Of a stretch of 64,000 nucleotides of DNA, positions 43,890 through 53,034 are shown piece after piece. Position numbers and translations under genes: made by a program. Origin of the DNA: Natronorubrum texcoconense. GTDB taxonomy: Archaea > Halobacteriota > Halobacteria > Halobacteriales > Natrialbaceae. The number at the start of each line of letters is the position of its first letter. Position 1 is the stretch's first letter. Below the pieces are notes generated by a model that searched no databases, had not been told where the DNA came from, and saw nothing but the letters and a program-made list of their open reading frames with translations. The stretch spans positions 310,001-374,000 of the forward strand of contig NZ_FNFE01000005.1 of the NCBI RefSeq assembly GCF_900100335.1, written 5' to 3'.

Positions 43890-45050
43890 TCAGATTTCCG
43901 ATGTCGAAACGTACTCGAACGACGTGTCGACGCGTTCGAACCGGTCCGCGGCGAACGGCTCGGTCGGAAACCCGGCGTCGGTACCGGTCAATCGCTGCCG
44001 CACCGTCGGTCCCACTACGGGCGACGTCATGATCCCCAGCCCGTTGAATCCGGTCACCACGAGCAATCCCGCCGGTGCGTTCTCGGGTGCGTCGACGATC
44101 GGGCGCGTGTCCGGCGACGCGGCGTCGATCCCCGCCCAGCCGTTGACGAACCCGGCATCGCCGAAGCCGTCGATGAATCCGGGGACGAAATCCGCTACCT
44201 CGAGCCGAAACGACTCGTCCGCGTCGCTCGAGGCCGTCGCTGGTGTCTCGACCGGGTGATGGCCCCCTCCGATCAACAGATCGCCGTTGTGTTCCGGGCG
44301 AAAGTAGAGGTGTTCGCTCTTGATACGACCGAGCGGGAACCGCTCCGAGAGCGGTTCGTCGGGTTCGAGGACGACGACTTGCGTCCGATACGGTCGGATC
44401 GGAACGTCGACGCCGTCCGGCAGCAGGTCCCGGGTACGCCAACCGGCAGCGATCACGACGGCGTCCGCGTCGACGCGTCCAGCATCGGTTTCGACGCCGA
44501 CGACCGTCCCGTTCTCGACGTCGATGTCTGTAACTTCGCTATCGAGGTGGAACTCGGCGCCGCGAGCTTCCGCCGCAGACTGCAGCGCAGTCGCATAGGT
44601 GTACGGATCGACCCAACCGGTGTCCTCGTACAGAACCGCACCCGCGAAACCCTCGAAGTCGAACTCGGAATAGCGGTCGGTCACCTCGTTAGATCCAAGA
44701 AAGCTGACTGGGAACCCTTCGTCGCCGAGTCGTTCGGTGAGGGCTCGAGCGTCCGCGAGCTCGTCGTCCGTCATGACGTCGATCCGATTCCGCTCCGTGA
44801 ACCCGAACCCGTGGGTGCCGTCGAACTCCCGGAAGAACGCGTTCGCGTGGCGTGCGACGCCCGGGATGTCGCTGTAGAACAGCGTTGGCGCGACGATCCC
44901 CGCTGAGAGGCCGGTCGCCTCGGCTGCCACCCCCGTTCGATCGAGTACCGTAACGTCGTGGTCGGCGGCGAGATCTCTGGCAGCGTGGCAGCCAGCGACG
45001 CCGGCGCCGACGATTACAACGTGCTCGAGGTCCCCGTCAGTCGTGTTCAT
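43890..45050 (-). CDS. FAD-dependent oxidoreductase, D-amino-acid-oxidase/sarcosine-oxidase family
   Basis: 386 aa. FAD dinucleotide motif HVVIVGAGVAGCHAARDLA, followed by the DAO-fold GLSAGIVAPTLFY loop. The second FAD contact is near the C-terminus (LLVVTGFNGLGIMTSPVVG). The substrate domain contains YRTQVVVLEPDEPL, typical of glycine/sarcosine-oxidase-like enzymes. It would oxidise a secondary or D-amino acid to an imine, releasing H2O2 or reducing an electron carrier. The 300-bp spacer upstream (45051-45350), shared with the divergent flavoprotein, has no other gene. Confidence 0.87.
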   Translation of the reverse strand: MNTTDGDLEHVVIVGAGVAGCHAARDLAADHDVTVLDRTGVAAEATGLSAGIVAPTLFYSDIPGVARHANAFFREFDGTHGFGFTERNRIDVMTDDELADARALTERLGDEGFPVSFLGSNEVTDRYSEFDFEGFAGAVLYEDTGWVDPYTYATALQSAAEARGAEFHLDSEVTDIDVENGTVVGVETDAGRVDADAVVIAAGWRTRDLLPDGVDVPIRPYRTQVVVLEPDEPLSERFPLGRIKSEHLYFRPEHNGDLLIGGGHHPVETPATASSDADESFRLEVADFVPGFIDGFGDAGFVNGWAGIDAASPDTRPIVDAPENAPAGLLVVTGFNGLGIMTSPVVGPTVRQRLTGTDAGFPTEPFAADRFERVDTSFEYVSTSEI

Positions 45051-45350
45051 GGCACACGGTTATTCGAACGGCTACATACGCGTTTCGTCGGGCAAAAGCT
45101 GTCGTTACCTGATCCGTCCCCCCACACTCCCATTCCGTCTTCGCCATCGGGAGCACGACCTGCCCAACGGTCGACTATCGAACCGACAGTCCGATCATTT
45201 ATCGCGGTGTGTGCGGTTATCGCTAGCATGCATTCCCCGACGGCAGTGACTGCTACGCGTCGACTGAACGCCTCGCCCCGGATCATCGACGCGTTCGCGA
45301 TCGAATCGAACCGCACTCGAGGGAAACCACTCACCCTCGAGGGATCGTAA

Positions 45351-46526
45351 ATGGCAACGCACGTCAGCATCGTCGGTGGCGGTGTGTACGGACTCTCGAT
45401 CGCCTACTACCTGAGCGAGTTCGGCGACGCCGATCTCGAAGTCACGGTCTTCGAACGCGGTGCTCTCGCGAGCGAGACGACGGGCTACTCGGCCGGAATC
45501 GTCCGTCACCACTACACGAATCGAGTGCAGATCGAGACGGCGATTCGCGGCCGGGAACTCCTCGAGGGGTTCGAATCGGTCGCCGGGGGCGATGGAGGCT
45601 TCCGACAAAACGGCTATCTCGTCCTTACCAACGCCGACGGCGTAGACGAGTTCCGAGCGTTGGTCGATCGGCAGCGACGCGCCGGCCTCGAGGTCGACCT
45701 CGTGGAGCCGACCGACCTCGAGTCGCATCTCCCCGGAATCGATTCAGGAGGTGTCGCACTCGGCGCGTACGAGCCCCGCGCCGGCTTCGCCGATCCGTAC
45801 CTCGTCGCGACCGACTACGCGACTGGGGCTCGCGAGAACGGGGTCGAAATCCGTACCGGGACCGCGATTACGGATCTGATCACGGATGGAACGGCGGTGA
45901 CGGCGATCGAGACGTCCGCGGGGCGTGAACCAGTCGACGTCGTGGTCAACGCCGCGGGACCGTGGGGGCGGGAGATCGCGTCGATGGCCGGCGTCGACGT
46001 GCCGCTCGAGTGGTACGAGTCGAAAGTCGCCGTCCTGCGCGGCGACGAACCGTACGGCGTCGAAACCCCGACGCTCTCCGATCACTCGGAGTCGCCGGAT
46101 ATGTATCTCAAGCCCGAACCCGGCGGTGACGTCCTCGTCGGCGGGATCGACCGCCCGGCCGTCGACCGAGCGGCGGGTCTCCAGGGCGTCGACGAGTCGT
46201 TCCTCCGCGCGGTCGGTGATCGACTCGAGTCCCGCCTACCCACGTTCGCCGACGCGGCGGTCGTCGACTCCTGGTCGGGCGTCATCTCCGTGACGCCGGA
46301 CTCCCACCAGATCGTCGGCGTTCCGACCGGCGTCGACAACCTCTACAACGCGCTCGGCGGCAGCGGCCACGGATTCAAGGAAGCACCGGCGTTCGGCGAG
46401 TCGATCGCGCTGTCGATCCTCGGCGAGGACCCGCGAATCGACCTCGAGGCGTACCGTCTCGAGCGCTTCGAGGACGGTGAGTCGCTTTCGGGTGTGAGCG
46501 AGAAGTCCTACGGCGACGACCGGTAG
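45351..46526 (+). CDS. FAD-dependent oxidoreductase, sarcosine-dehydrogenase-like
   Basis: 391 aa. HVSIVGGGVYGLSIAYYLSE is the FAD motif, TTGYSAGIVRHHYTNRVQ the following loop, and GVDNLYNALGGSGHGFKEAP the C-terminal FAD segment. The central part, AGPWGREIASMAGVDVPLEW and the LKPEPGGDVLVGG strand, are standard for sarcosine/dimethylglycine oxidase beta-like proteins. It is divergent from a related flavoprotein, and an MFS gene follows 119 bp downstream on the same strand, so carrier and oxidase probably handle one amine substrate. Confidence 0.88.
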   Translation: MATHVSIVGGGVYGLSIAYYLSEFGDADLEVTVFERGALASETTGYSAGIVRHHYTNRVQIETAIRGRELLEGFESVAGGDGGFRQNGYLVLTNADGVDEFRALVDRQRRAGLEVDLVEPTDLESHLPGIDSGGVALGAYEPRAGFADPYLVATDYATGARENGVEIRTGTAITDLITDGTAVTAIETSAGREPVDVVVNAAGPWGREIASMAGVDVPLEWYESKVAVLRGDEPYGVETPTLSDHSESPDMYLKPEPGGDVLVGGIDRPAVDRAAGLQGVDESFLRAVGDRLESRLPTFADAAVVDSWSGVISVTPDSHQIVGVPTGVDNLYNALGGSGHGFKEAPAFGESIALSILGEDPRIDLEAYRLERFEDGESLSGVSEKSYGDDR

Positions 46527-46645
46527 CCCTCGGATACCGATTCCACTACATTCTTGTCCCTCTCGCGTGAGTCGCAACTGAGACTGCCGGACTCGAGTGG
46601 CCCGCTGGCCGCGGCGTCGAGTCTGAGGGTCACCCTACTCGAACG

Positions 46646-47821
46646 ATGATTCGCTGGCGCTACCGAGACACCGTCCTCGCACTCTGTACCCTCGCCTTTT
46701 TCGTAACCATGTTCGGCCGGCTGGCGATCAGTCCGGTCGTCCCGGCGATCACCGACGAGTTCGGCGTCTCGAACGCGGTTATCGGGGCGTCGCTGACGGG
46801 AATGTGGCTCGCCTACGGGTTTGCACAGTTCCCGAGCGGCGTGCTCGGCGACCGATACGGCGAACGGGGGATCATCCTCGTCGCGCTCGGCGGGACCGCC
46901 GTCGCGTGTCTGCTCATCGCCGTCGCACCGCTGTTCTCGGTGTTCGTCCTCGCGACGGTAGTACTCGGCGCCGTCGCGGGGTTACACTACAGCGTCGCGA
47001 CGACGCTGCTGTCGCGAATCCACGACAACGTCGGGATCGCGATCGGCATCCACAACTCGGGAGCGACCGTCGCGGGACTGATCGCTCCCGTCGCCGTCGC
47101 CTGGGTCGGCGTCACGTACGGCTGGCGGCCGGCCGTCGCCCTCACCGCCGCCGTCGGGATCCCGGCGTTCGCCCTCTTCGCCCTGTCGGTTCGCCCGACC
47201 GAGCCCCGCCGACCCGAACTGCCGCTGCGCGAGCGCTTCCAACTCCGGTCGCTGCTCGAACTCCTCTCGCGTCCGGTGATCGCTTTTACCCTGTTCATCG
47301 CCATCGTCGGCGAGTTCGTCTGGCAGGGGTCGGCCTCGTTCCTCCCGGTTTTTCTCATCGAACAGCGCGGCTACTCGACGACGGTCGCGGCGATGGGGTT
47401 CTCCGCGTACTTCGTCGCCCAGGGGATCGCCCAGGTCGGCGTCGGTGCGGCCTCCGACCGGTTCGGTCGGGATCGGGCGACGGCTAGCTGTCTGCTCGTC
47501 GGTGCCGTCGGCCTCGTCGTACTCGTCGCCGGTCCCGGACTCGCCGGTGCCGCAGTCGGCGTGATCCTCCTCGGAATCGGGATGAGCTTCGAGGCCGCGC
47601 TGTTGCCTCGGTTTCTCGAGGAACTGGGCGCCGCCGAACGCGGTGCCGGCTTCGGCCTCGTCCGGACCGTCTACGTTATCACGGCGTCGCTCGGCTCGGT
47701 CGTTGTCGGACTCGTCGCCGACCTCTTCGGTTGGGGCGTCTCGTTCGCCTTCCTCGCGGGGTTGCTGACCCTCGCGGTCGCCGCGTTCGTCGTAAACTGG
47801 ACGTTCGGCCTCGATCTGTAG
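46646..47821 (+). CDS. MFS transporter, paralogue of the 21 kb carrier
   Basis: 391 aa, about 12 membrane spans. MIRWRYRDTVLALCTLAFFV and SPVVPAITDEFGVSN are nearly the same as in the carrier at 21156-22328. Loop-2 motif: GVLGDRYGERGIILVALGG; late motif: GAGFGLVRTVYVITASLGS. It sits right after a sarcosine-oxidase-like gene and before the thiolase-like gene in one direction, which suggests uptake of the island's amine or acid substrate. The paralogue is near an NTF2-like protein instead, so substrates may differ. Confidence 0.88.
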   Translation: MIRWRYRDTVLALCTLAFFVTMFGRLAISPVVPAITDEFGVSNAVIGASLTGMWLAYGFAQFPSGVLGDRYGERGIILVALGGTAVACLLIAVAPLFSVFVLATVVLGAVAGLHYSVATTLLSRIHDNVGIAIGIHNSGATVAGLIAPVAVAWVGVTYGWRPAVALTAAVGIPAFALFALSVRPTEPRRPELPLRERFQLRSLLELLSRPVIAFTLFIAIVGEFVWQGSASFLPVFLIEQRGYSTTVAAMGFSAYFVAQGIAQVGVGAASDRFGRDRATASCLLVGAVGLVVLVAGPGLAGAAVGVILLGIGMSFEAALLPRFLEELGAAERGAGFGLVRTVYVITASLGSVVVGLVADLFGWGVSFAFLAGLLTLAVAAFVVNWTFGLDL

Positions 47822-47947
47822 CCGGCGAGGGTCTCGGCTCGCGGCACCGAGGGCCATCGTGACACTCCGGGTTCCGCCCGTTTTCGATCGGTACCCATCG
47901 CGAACACCTAGACGTATTACGGACCGGACTGTACGGTACGTCACCAC

Positions 47948-49156
47948 ATGACAGCAGCTCGCACAGCAGCTGTAGCCGGCGTCGGACTACTTCCGAACGG
48001 AACGTACTCGGTCCCGGAACGGGAACTGGCGGTGGACGTCATCCACGAGGCGCTCGAGGACGCCGACCTGTCGCTGGCGGACGTCGACGGTCTCTACATG
48101 CCTTCGCCGCGGCCGTGGACGGAACAGAAGTTCTTCTCGACGAATCTGTTACACCTGCTCGGACTCGAGGTCGATCGGACGATCGAAGTCTCGACGGGCG
48201 GAACCAGCGGCGGGAAAGCGTTTCAGACGGCCGTTTCGGACGTTCGGAGCGGCGCGGTCGACACCGCTCTCGTGTTCGCGGTCGAACGGAACTCGACGAT
48301 CGAGACGACCGGTCCCTACTTCGATTACATTCTCAGCACGTTCGACGCCGAGTTCGAGTCCCCGATCGGGATGTCGATTCCGGGCGTCTACGCCCAGAGC
48401 ATGCAGCGGTACTGCCACGAGTACGACGTCGACCGCGAGGATCTGGCCGAGATCGTCGTCAAGAACCGCGATAACGCGGCGGCCGATCCCGACACGCTCT
48501 TCGACGACTCCGTGACCCGGGAGGCGGTCCTCGGCTCGCGTCCGATCGCCGACCCCATCAGGATGTACGAGTGTCCGGCGCCCTGCGACGGCGGCGCGGC
48601 GCTGGTCGTGACGAGCGCTGACGCCGGCGGAGACGGCGACAGAGACGGAGACGATGCCAGCGATAGGCGTAACGGAACCGAAAGCGCGGTCGAAGTAGCC
48701 GGGCTGGGGAGCCACCACGCCGCGAGCCACCTGCTGATGACCCGCGACGATTCAATAACTGAACTCCCAGCCGTCCGAAAGGCGGCACAGGAGGCGAGCC
48801 ACGACGCGGGTCGCTCTCCCGACGAAATCGACGTCTACGAACCGTACGCTCCCTTCCCCCACATCGAGGCGATCATCACCGAAGAGTTGGGGCTGGTCGA
48901 CCGAGGTGCGGGCCTCGAGGCCTGCCTCGACGGGCGAACTGCGGCCGACGGCGAGTTTCCGATCAGTCCGTCGGGCGGCTGTCTCGGGCGCGGCCATCCA
49001 CCGATGGTGACGCCGCTGTACAACTACGTGGAAGCGGTTCGCCAGCTCAGGGGGACCGCATCGACCCAGGTTCCGGATGCGACCCACGTCCTGACGACCT
49101 CGGAGCACGGCCACGTCAACGGAGCGACGGCGACGGTCTTCGCGAGGGGTGAGTGA
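47948..49156 (+). CDS. thiolase-like protein (lipid-transfer/acetyltransferase fold)
   Basis: 402 aa of thiolase fold: start AVAGVGLLPNGTYSVPE, then STGGTSGGKAFQTAVSDVRS at the place where active thiolases carry the nucleophilic Cys (here no Cys), and a C-terminal GGCLGRGHPPMVTP loop that keeps the GHP motif but lacks the usual last Gly. It is translated in tandem with a Zn-ribbon OB protein (4-bp overlap or 2-bp gap), the usual partner of such non-canonical thiolases in archaea. It may hold an acyl chain or act in a heteromeric acyl-CoA complex. Confidence 0.85.
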   Translation: MTAARTAAVAGVGLLPNGTYSVPERELAVDVIHEALEDADLSLADVDGLYMPSPRPWTEQKFFSTNLLHLLGLEVDRTIEVSTGGTSGGKAFQTAVSDVRSGAVDTALVFAVERNSTIETTGPYFDYILSTFDAEFESPIGMSIPGVYAQSMQRYCHEYDVDREDLAEIVVKNRDNAAADPDTLFDDSVTREAVLGSRPIADPIRMYECPAPCDGGAALVVTSADAGGDGDRDGDDASDRRNGTESAVEVAGLGSHHAASHLLMTRDDSITELPAVRKAAQEASHDAGRSPDEIDVYEPYAPFPHIEAIITEELGLVDRGAGLEACLDGRTAADGEFPISPSGGCLGRGHPPMVTPLYNYVEAVRQLRGTASTQVPDATHVLTTSEHGHVNGATATVFARGE

Positions 49157-49158
49157 CG

Positions 49159-49566
49159 ATGCGCGAGACGCCCTATACCGAACGGTTCTGGGAGGCGCTC
49201 TCCGACGGCCGGTTCCTGATCCACGCCTGCGAGGACTGCGAGGAGCGGTTCTTCCCGCCAGCACCGGTCTGTCCGAACTGTCACTCGCGGTCGGTCGAGT
49301 GGCTCGAGTCCAACGGAATCGGGGAGCTCTACTCGTTCACCCGACAGCACGCGACGGCCGACGGCTTTCCCGACGAGATCGTCGCGGGCGTCGTCGAACT
49401 CGACGACGGGCCGCGGCTACTGACCGCCATCGACGAGACGTACGCTGATCTCGCACTCGGTGATCGCGTCAGAGTCGAACCGCGGGAGTACCCGCACGAC
49501 TACGACCGTGGTCGCCACGCTGAGCAGCCGTTCTTCGCGGCGACGACGATCGATGGCGACGAGTGA
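49159..49566 (+). CDS. Zn-ribbon/OB-fold acyl-CoA-binding protein (DUF35 type)
   Basis: 135 aa from ATG 49159 (GTG 49153 is the alternative, overlapping the thiolase stop). The N-terminal zinc ribbon is IHACEDCEERFFPPAPVCPN with CxxC (CEDC) and CxxC (CPNC). The OB-fold half reads LYSFTRQHATADGFPDEIVA and DDGPRLLTAIDE. This DUF35 family binds thiolases and HMG-CoA synthase, bridging CoA-thioester intermediates. Translation is coupled to the thiolase-like gene. Confidence 0.88.
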   Translation: MRETPYTERFWEALSDGRFLIHACEDCEERFFPPAPVCPNCHSRSVEWLESNGIGELYSFTRQHATADGFPDEIVAGVVELDDGPRLLTAIDETYADLALGDRVRVEPREYPHDYDRGRHAEQPFFAATTIDGDE

Positions 49567-49740
49567 TGCCCGTCGCCGTTGCAGCCGCTGAGTCTCACCG
49601 TCCGCCCTTCTCCACTGGGCGGCCGAACGGAATCCTCGCGAATCGCCGTCGTCACCTGCAGTAAAGCTTTGTCCTCGGCGGAGAAATCACGCCATTATGT
49701 CACACGAAGTGAGCCGACAGTCCGGCGAGGTGCACCGATC

Positions 49741-51174
49741 GTGAGCGCGGAAGATCCCGAAATTGCCCTCGAGCGCCACGACGAGACGTTTTTCACGGAT
49801 CTCGAGGCGCTGCTGGCCCAGCCCTCGATCAGCGCGACCGGCGAGGGGATAGCCGAGTGTTCGTCGATGGTCAGAGAGCTGTGTCTCGAGTACGGCTGCG
49901 ACGAGGCGGAGGTCGTCGAGACCCCGGGACGGCCGGCCGTCGTCGCGCACGCGAGAGCGGATCATGCGAGCGAATCTGACGATACCAGCAACGGCGACCG
50001 TCGCCCGACCGTCCTGCTCTACGGCCACTACGACGTCCAGCCGGCGACGCCGTCCGAGTGGACCTCGCCGCCGTTCGAGCCGACCGTTCGGGACGATCCC
50101 GACGGCGAGCAACGACTCTACGCCCGCGGCGCGGGCGACAACAAGGGTCAGTGGTTCGCACACCTGTGTGCGATTCGGGCGCTGCGCGAGACGACCGGGC
50201 TCCCGGCCGACGTCGTGCTCCTGATCGAGGGAGAAGAGGAGAGCGGGAGCGAGAACCTCGAGTGGCTCGTCCGCGAGCACAGCGACGAGTTCGAGTCGGA
50301 CGTCGCCATCGTCGCCGACGGGCCGATCGACTCGTCGGGCCGGCCGCACGTCCTCCTCGGTGCGCGCGGACTGCTGTACGTCGATATCGAGGCCCGGGGC
50401 GCGAACCGCGACCTTCACTCCGGTAATTTCGGCGGTCCCGTACCCAATCCGGCGACCGCGATCGCGAACCTCCTGGCGTCGCTGACGGACGAGGACGGAC
50501 GCAGCACGCTCGAGGGGTTCTACGACGACGTCCGACCCCTGACCGAGCGGGACCGGGAGGTCCTCGACGCGATCCCGGTCGACGAGGCGGACATCCTGTC
50601 GGATCTCGGCCTCGACGCCCTCGCAACCGACCCCGACGAAGGATACGTCGATCGGTTGCTCACCCGTCCGAACCTGAACGTGGCGGGACTCGACGCGGGG
50701 TATCACGGCGAGGGAATGAAGACCGTCCTCCCGTCTCGAGCGCGCGCGAAAATCGACTACCGATTGGTCGCCGATCAGGATCCTCAAGCCGTCTACGACG
50801 CGCTCGAGCGCCACGCCCGGGAGCACGCGCCGGCGGGAATCGACGTCGAACTCGGTCGCGTCGCGGCGATGGCGCCACAGCGGACGTCGGCGGATAGCCC
50901 CGTCGTCGAGCCGGCGATGCGGGCGGTCCGCGACGGCTGGGACACCGAACCGATCCTGAAACCCGCACTGGGCGGCTCGGTGCCGACGTACGTTTTCGCC
51001 GACGCCCTCGACGTCCCGTGTCTCGTGATCCCGTACGCGAACGAGGACGAGAACAACCACGCACCGGACGAAAACATCAAGCTCTCCTGCGTTCGCGCCG
51101 GGGCGCGAACGACGGTGGCGCTCCTCTCGGAACTCGCCGACGCGAACCTCGAGTCGGGATCGACGCCCGTCTGA
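49741..51174 (+). CDS. M20-family metallopeptidase/dipeptidase
   Basis: 477 aa from the GTG at 49741, where family homology begins (ALERHDETFFTDLEALLAQP); the frame upstream is unconserved. Metal-site motifs: LLYGHYDVQPATPSEWTSPP (His, Asp), ARGAGDNKGQWFAHLCAIRA (Asp), LIEGEEESGSENLEW (Glu pair), and HAPDENI near the C-terminus (His). It cleaves dipeptides or N-acylated amino acids. A short frame of 15 codons from 49697 ends in TGA overlapping the GTG as GTGA, so a leader peptide or coupled start is possible. It precedes the gamma-glutamyltransferase-like gene in the same direction. Confidence 0.87.
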   Translation: MSAEDPEIALERHDETFFTDLEALLAQPSISATGEGIAECSSMVRELCLEYGCDEAEVVETPGRPAVVAHARADHASESDDTSNGDRRPTVLLYGHYDVQPATPSEWTSPPFEPTVRDDPDGEQRLYARGAGDNKGQWFAHLCAIRALRETTGLPADVVLLIEGEEESGSENLEWLVREHSDEFESDVAIVADGPIDSSGRPHVLLGARGLLYVDIEARGANRDLHSGNFGGPVPNPATAIANLLASLTDEDGRSTLEGFYDDVRPLTERDREVLDAIPVDEADILSDLGLDALATDPDEGYVDRLLTRPNLNVAGLDAGYHGEGMKTVLPSRARAKIDYRLVADQDPQAVYDALERHAREHAPAGIDVELGRVAAMAPQRTSADSPVVEPAMRAVRDGWDTEPILKPALGGSVPTYVFADALDVPCLVIPYANEDENNHAPDENIKLSCVRAGARTTVALLSELADANLESGSTPV

Positions 51175-51205
51175 TCCGACAGAACACTGTCCGCTAATAG
51201 TGTGG

Positions 51206-51256
51206 ATTTTCTGGACTAAGTTTCACACTTTTCTGGACTATTCGGACAATAATGTT
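51206..51256 (+). promoter_or_regulatory. promoter with direct-repeat operator of the GGT-like gene
   Basis: TTTTCTGGACTA occurs twice, 51207-51218 and 51229-51240, spaced 22 bp (two helical turns), and TTCGGACAATAATG follows. This AT-rich patch lies 30-80 bp upstream of the ATG at 51285 and looks like a site for a dimer of dimers. Confidence 0.5.
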
Positions 51257-51284
51257 TTTGCCCCCGTCTATCCACTTCCTTCGT

Positions 51285-52922
51285 ATGGACGGACAGCACG
51301 CGCCAGATCTCGATCAGTTCACCTCGCGCCGATCGACCGTGTACGCACCGAACGGAGTCGTCGCGACCAGCCAACCGCTCGCCGCCGAAGCCGGGGCAGC
51401 GATCCTTCGGGAGGGCGGTAACGCGTTCGACGCGGCGGTGACGACCGCCGCAGCCCTGAACGTCGTCGAACCGACCAGCACCGGGCTCGGCGGCGACGTC
51501 TTCGCGCTCTACAAGACCGCCGACGGCGAGGTCGGCGCGCTTCGAAGCTGCGGCGGCGCACCCGGCGACGCGACGCTCGAGCGCGTTCGCGACCGGATCG
51601 CCGCCGATCAGGGCGTCGAACCCGAGGCGGCGGAGATGCCCACCTACGGTCCGTACACGATTACCGTTCCGGGTACCGCTCGCGGCTGGGAGCGGACCGT
51701 CGAGGATCTCGGGACGCTCTCTCTCGAGCGGGTGCTCGAGCCGGCGATCGAGTACGCGACCGAGGGGTTCCCGGTGTCGGAGATCATCGCCAATCAGTGG
51801 GCGGAGGCGGCGTCGGTGCTCCGCGACGACAACGCTCGCGACGCGTACCTGCCCGAGGGTCGCGCACCCGAGGTTGGCGAACACGTTCGTCTCCCGGCGC
51901 TCGGCGAGACGATGCGACGGATCGCCGAGGAGGGGGCCGACGTCTTCTACGAGGGCGAAATCGCAGAGGAGATCGTCTCGGCGATCCAGTCGCGCGACGG
52001 CTTCCTGACGCTCGACGATCTGGCGTCGTTCGAACCGGAGTACGTCGATCCGATCAGCACGACCTACGGTGGCGCCGAAATCTTCCAGCTCCCGCCGAGC
52101 AATCAGGGGATCGTGGCGCTCGAGGCCCTGAACATCGCCGAGGCGCTCGGGGCGGGCGACCATCCCCCGGACTCGCCGGAACGGATCCACCTCGCCGTCG
52201 AGGCGGCGAAACGGGCGCTGACCGACGGGCTCTTTCACGTCACCGATTCCGACTTCGAGGACGTCCCGGAGCTCGGCTCCAAGGCGTACGCGGCCGAGCG
52301 AGCCGACGAAATCGGAGCCGAAGCGACGGAGGACGTCGATATCGGCCACCCGAGCGCGAACGGGAGCGCCGAGGACGCCGACACCGTGCTCTTGACCGTC
52401 GCCGACGAGCAGGGGAACGTCGTCTCGTACATCAACTCCCGCTTCAAGGACTTCGGCAGCGGCGTCGTCGCGGGCGATACCGGCGTCGCCCTCCAGAACC
52501 GCGGTAGTTCGTTCTCGCTGGACCCCGACCACCCGAACCGGATCGAGCCCGGAAAGCGACCGTTCCACACGCTCATTCCCGGACTGGCGCGGTTCGACGA
52601 TTCCGACTGGGCCGCCTTCGGCGTGATGGGTGGCTACATGCAACCGCAGGGGCACCTCCAGGTCCTCTTGAATCTTCTCGAGGACGGGATGTCGCTGCAG
52701 GAGGCGATGGACTACCCCCGGTGGCGCTATCAGGTCGACGGCCAGCTCGCCGTCGAAGGGCGCTACGACGGGACCGTGCTGACGAAACTCGCTCGACGCG
52801 GTCACGAGGTGCGGGTCCGACCGCCGGGACACTTCGGCGGGAGTCAGATCGCCCGCAACGACGACGGGACGCTCTCGGGTGCCACCGATCCGCGTAAAGA
52901 CGGCTCCGTCGTCGGATTCTGA
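51285..52922 (+). CDS. gamma-glutamyltransferase-family protein
   Basis: 545 aa from the ATG at 51285 (51252 is in frame but sits in the promoter). Large-subunit part: ILREGGNAFDAAVTTAAALN and STGLGGDVFALY. Cleavage and catalytic Thr at DADTVLLTVADEQGNVVSYI, then GSGVVAGDTGVALQNRGSSF and PGKRPFHTLIPGLA in the small subunit, and a MGGYMQPQGHLQVLLNLLED end. No signal peptide is seen, so it is intracellular unless exported otherwise. It would cleave or transfer gamma-glutamyl groups; in haloarchaea gamma-glutamylcysteine is the main thiol, and gamma-glutamylated amines are possible substrates. Confidence 0.88.
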   Translation: MDGQHAPDLDQFTSRRSTVYAPNGVVATSQPLAAEAGAAILREGGNAFDAAVTTAAALNVVEPTSTGLGGDVFALYKTADGEVGALRSCGGAPGDATLERVRDRIAADQGVEPEAAEMPTYGPYTITVPGTARGWERTVEDLGTLSLERVLEPAIEYATEGFPVSEIIANQWAEAASVLRDDNARDAYLPEGRAPEVGEHVRLPALGETMRRIAEEGADVFYEGEIAEEIVSAIQSRDGFLTLDDLASFEPEYVDPISTTYGGAEIFQLPPSNQGIVALEALNIAEALGAGDHPPDSPERIHLAVEAAKRALTDGLFHVTDSDFEDVPELGSKAYAAERADEIGAEATEDVDIGHPSANGSAEDADTVLLTVADEQGNVVSYINSRFKDFGSGVVAGDTGVALQNRGSSFSLDPDHPNRIEPGKRPFHTLIPGLARFDDSDWAAFGVMGGYMQPQGHLQVLLNLLEDGMSLQEAMDYPRWRYQVDGQLAVEGRYDGTVLTKLARRGHEVRVRPPGHFGGSQIARNDDGTLSGATDPRKDGSVVGF

Positions 52923-53034
52923 CCGCTCCGTCGGTTCGACGAAGCTAGCCAGTCCGGCGCGTCACCCGGTCCGTGGGTGTTGGGACGAGTTTTGCATCTT
53001 ATCGTCGCCGTCGTTCGAGGTGATGACGACCGAG

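Noticed and set aside
51216-52832. 538-codon minus-strand frame opposite the GGT-like gene
   Set aside because: Shadow of a conserved enzyme; composition is arginine-rich and motif-free.
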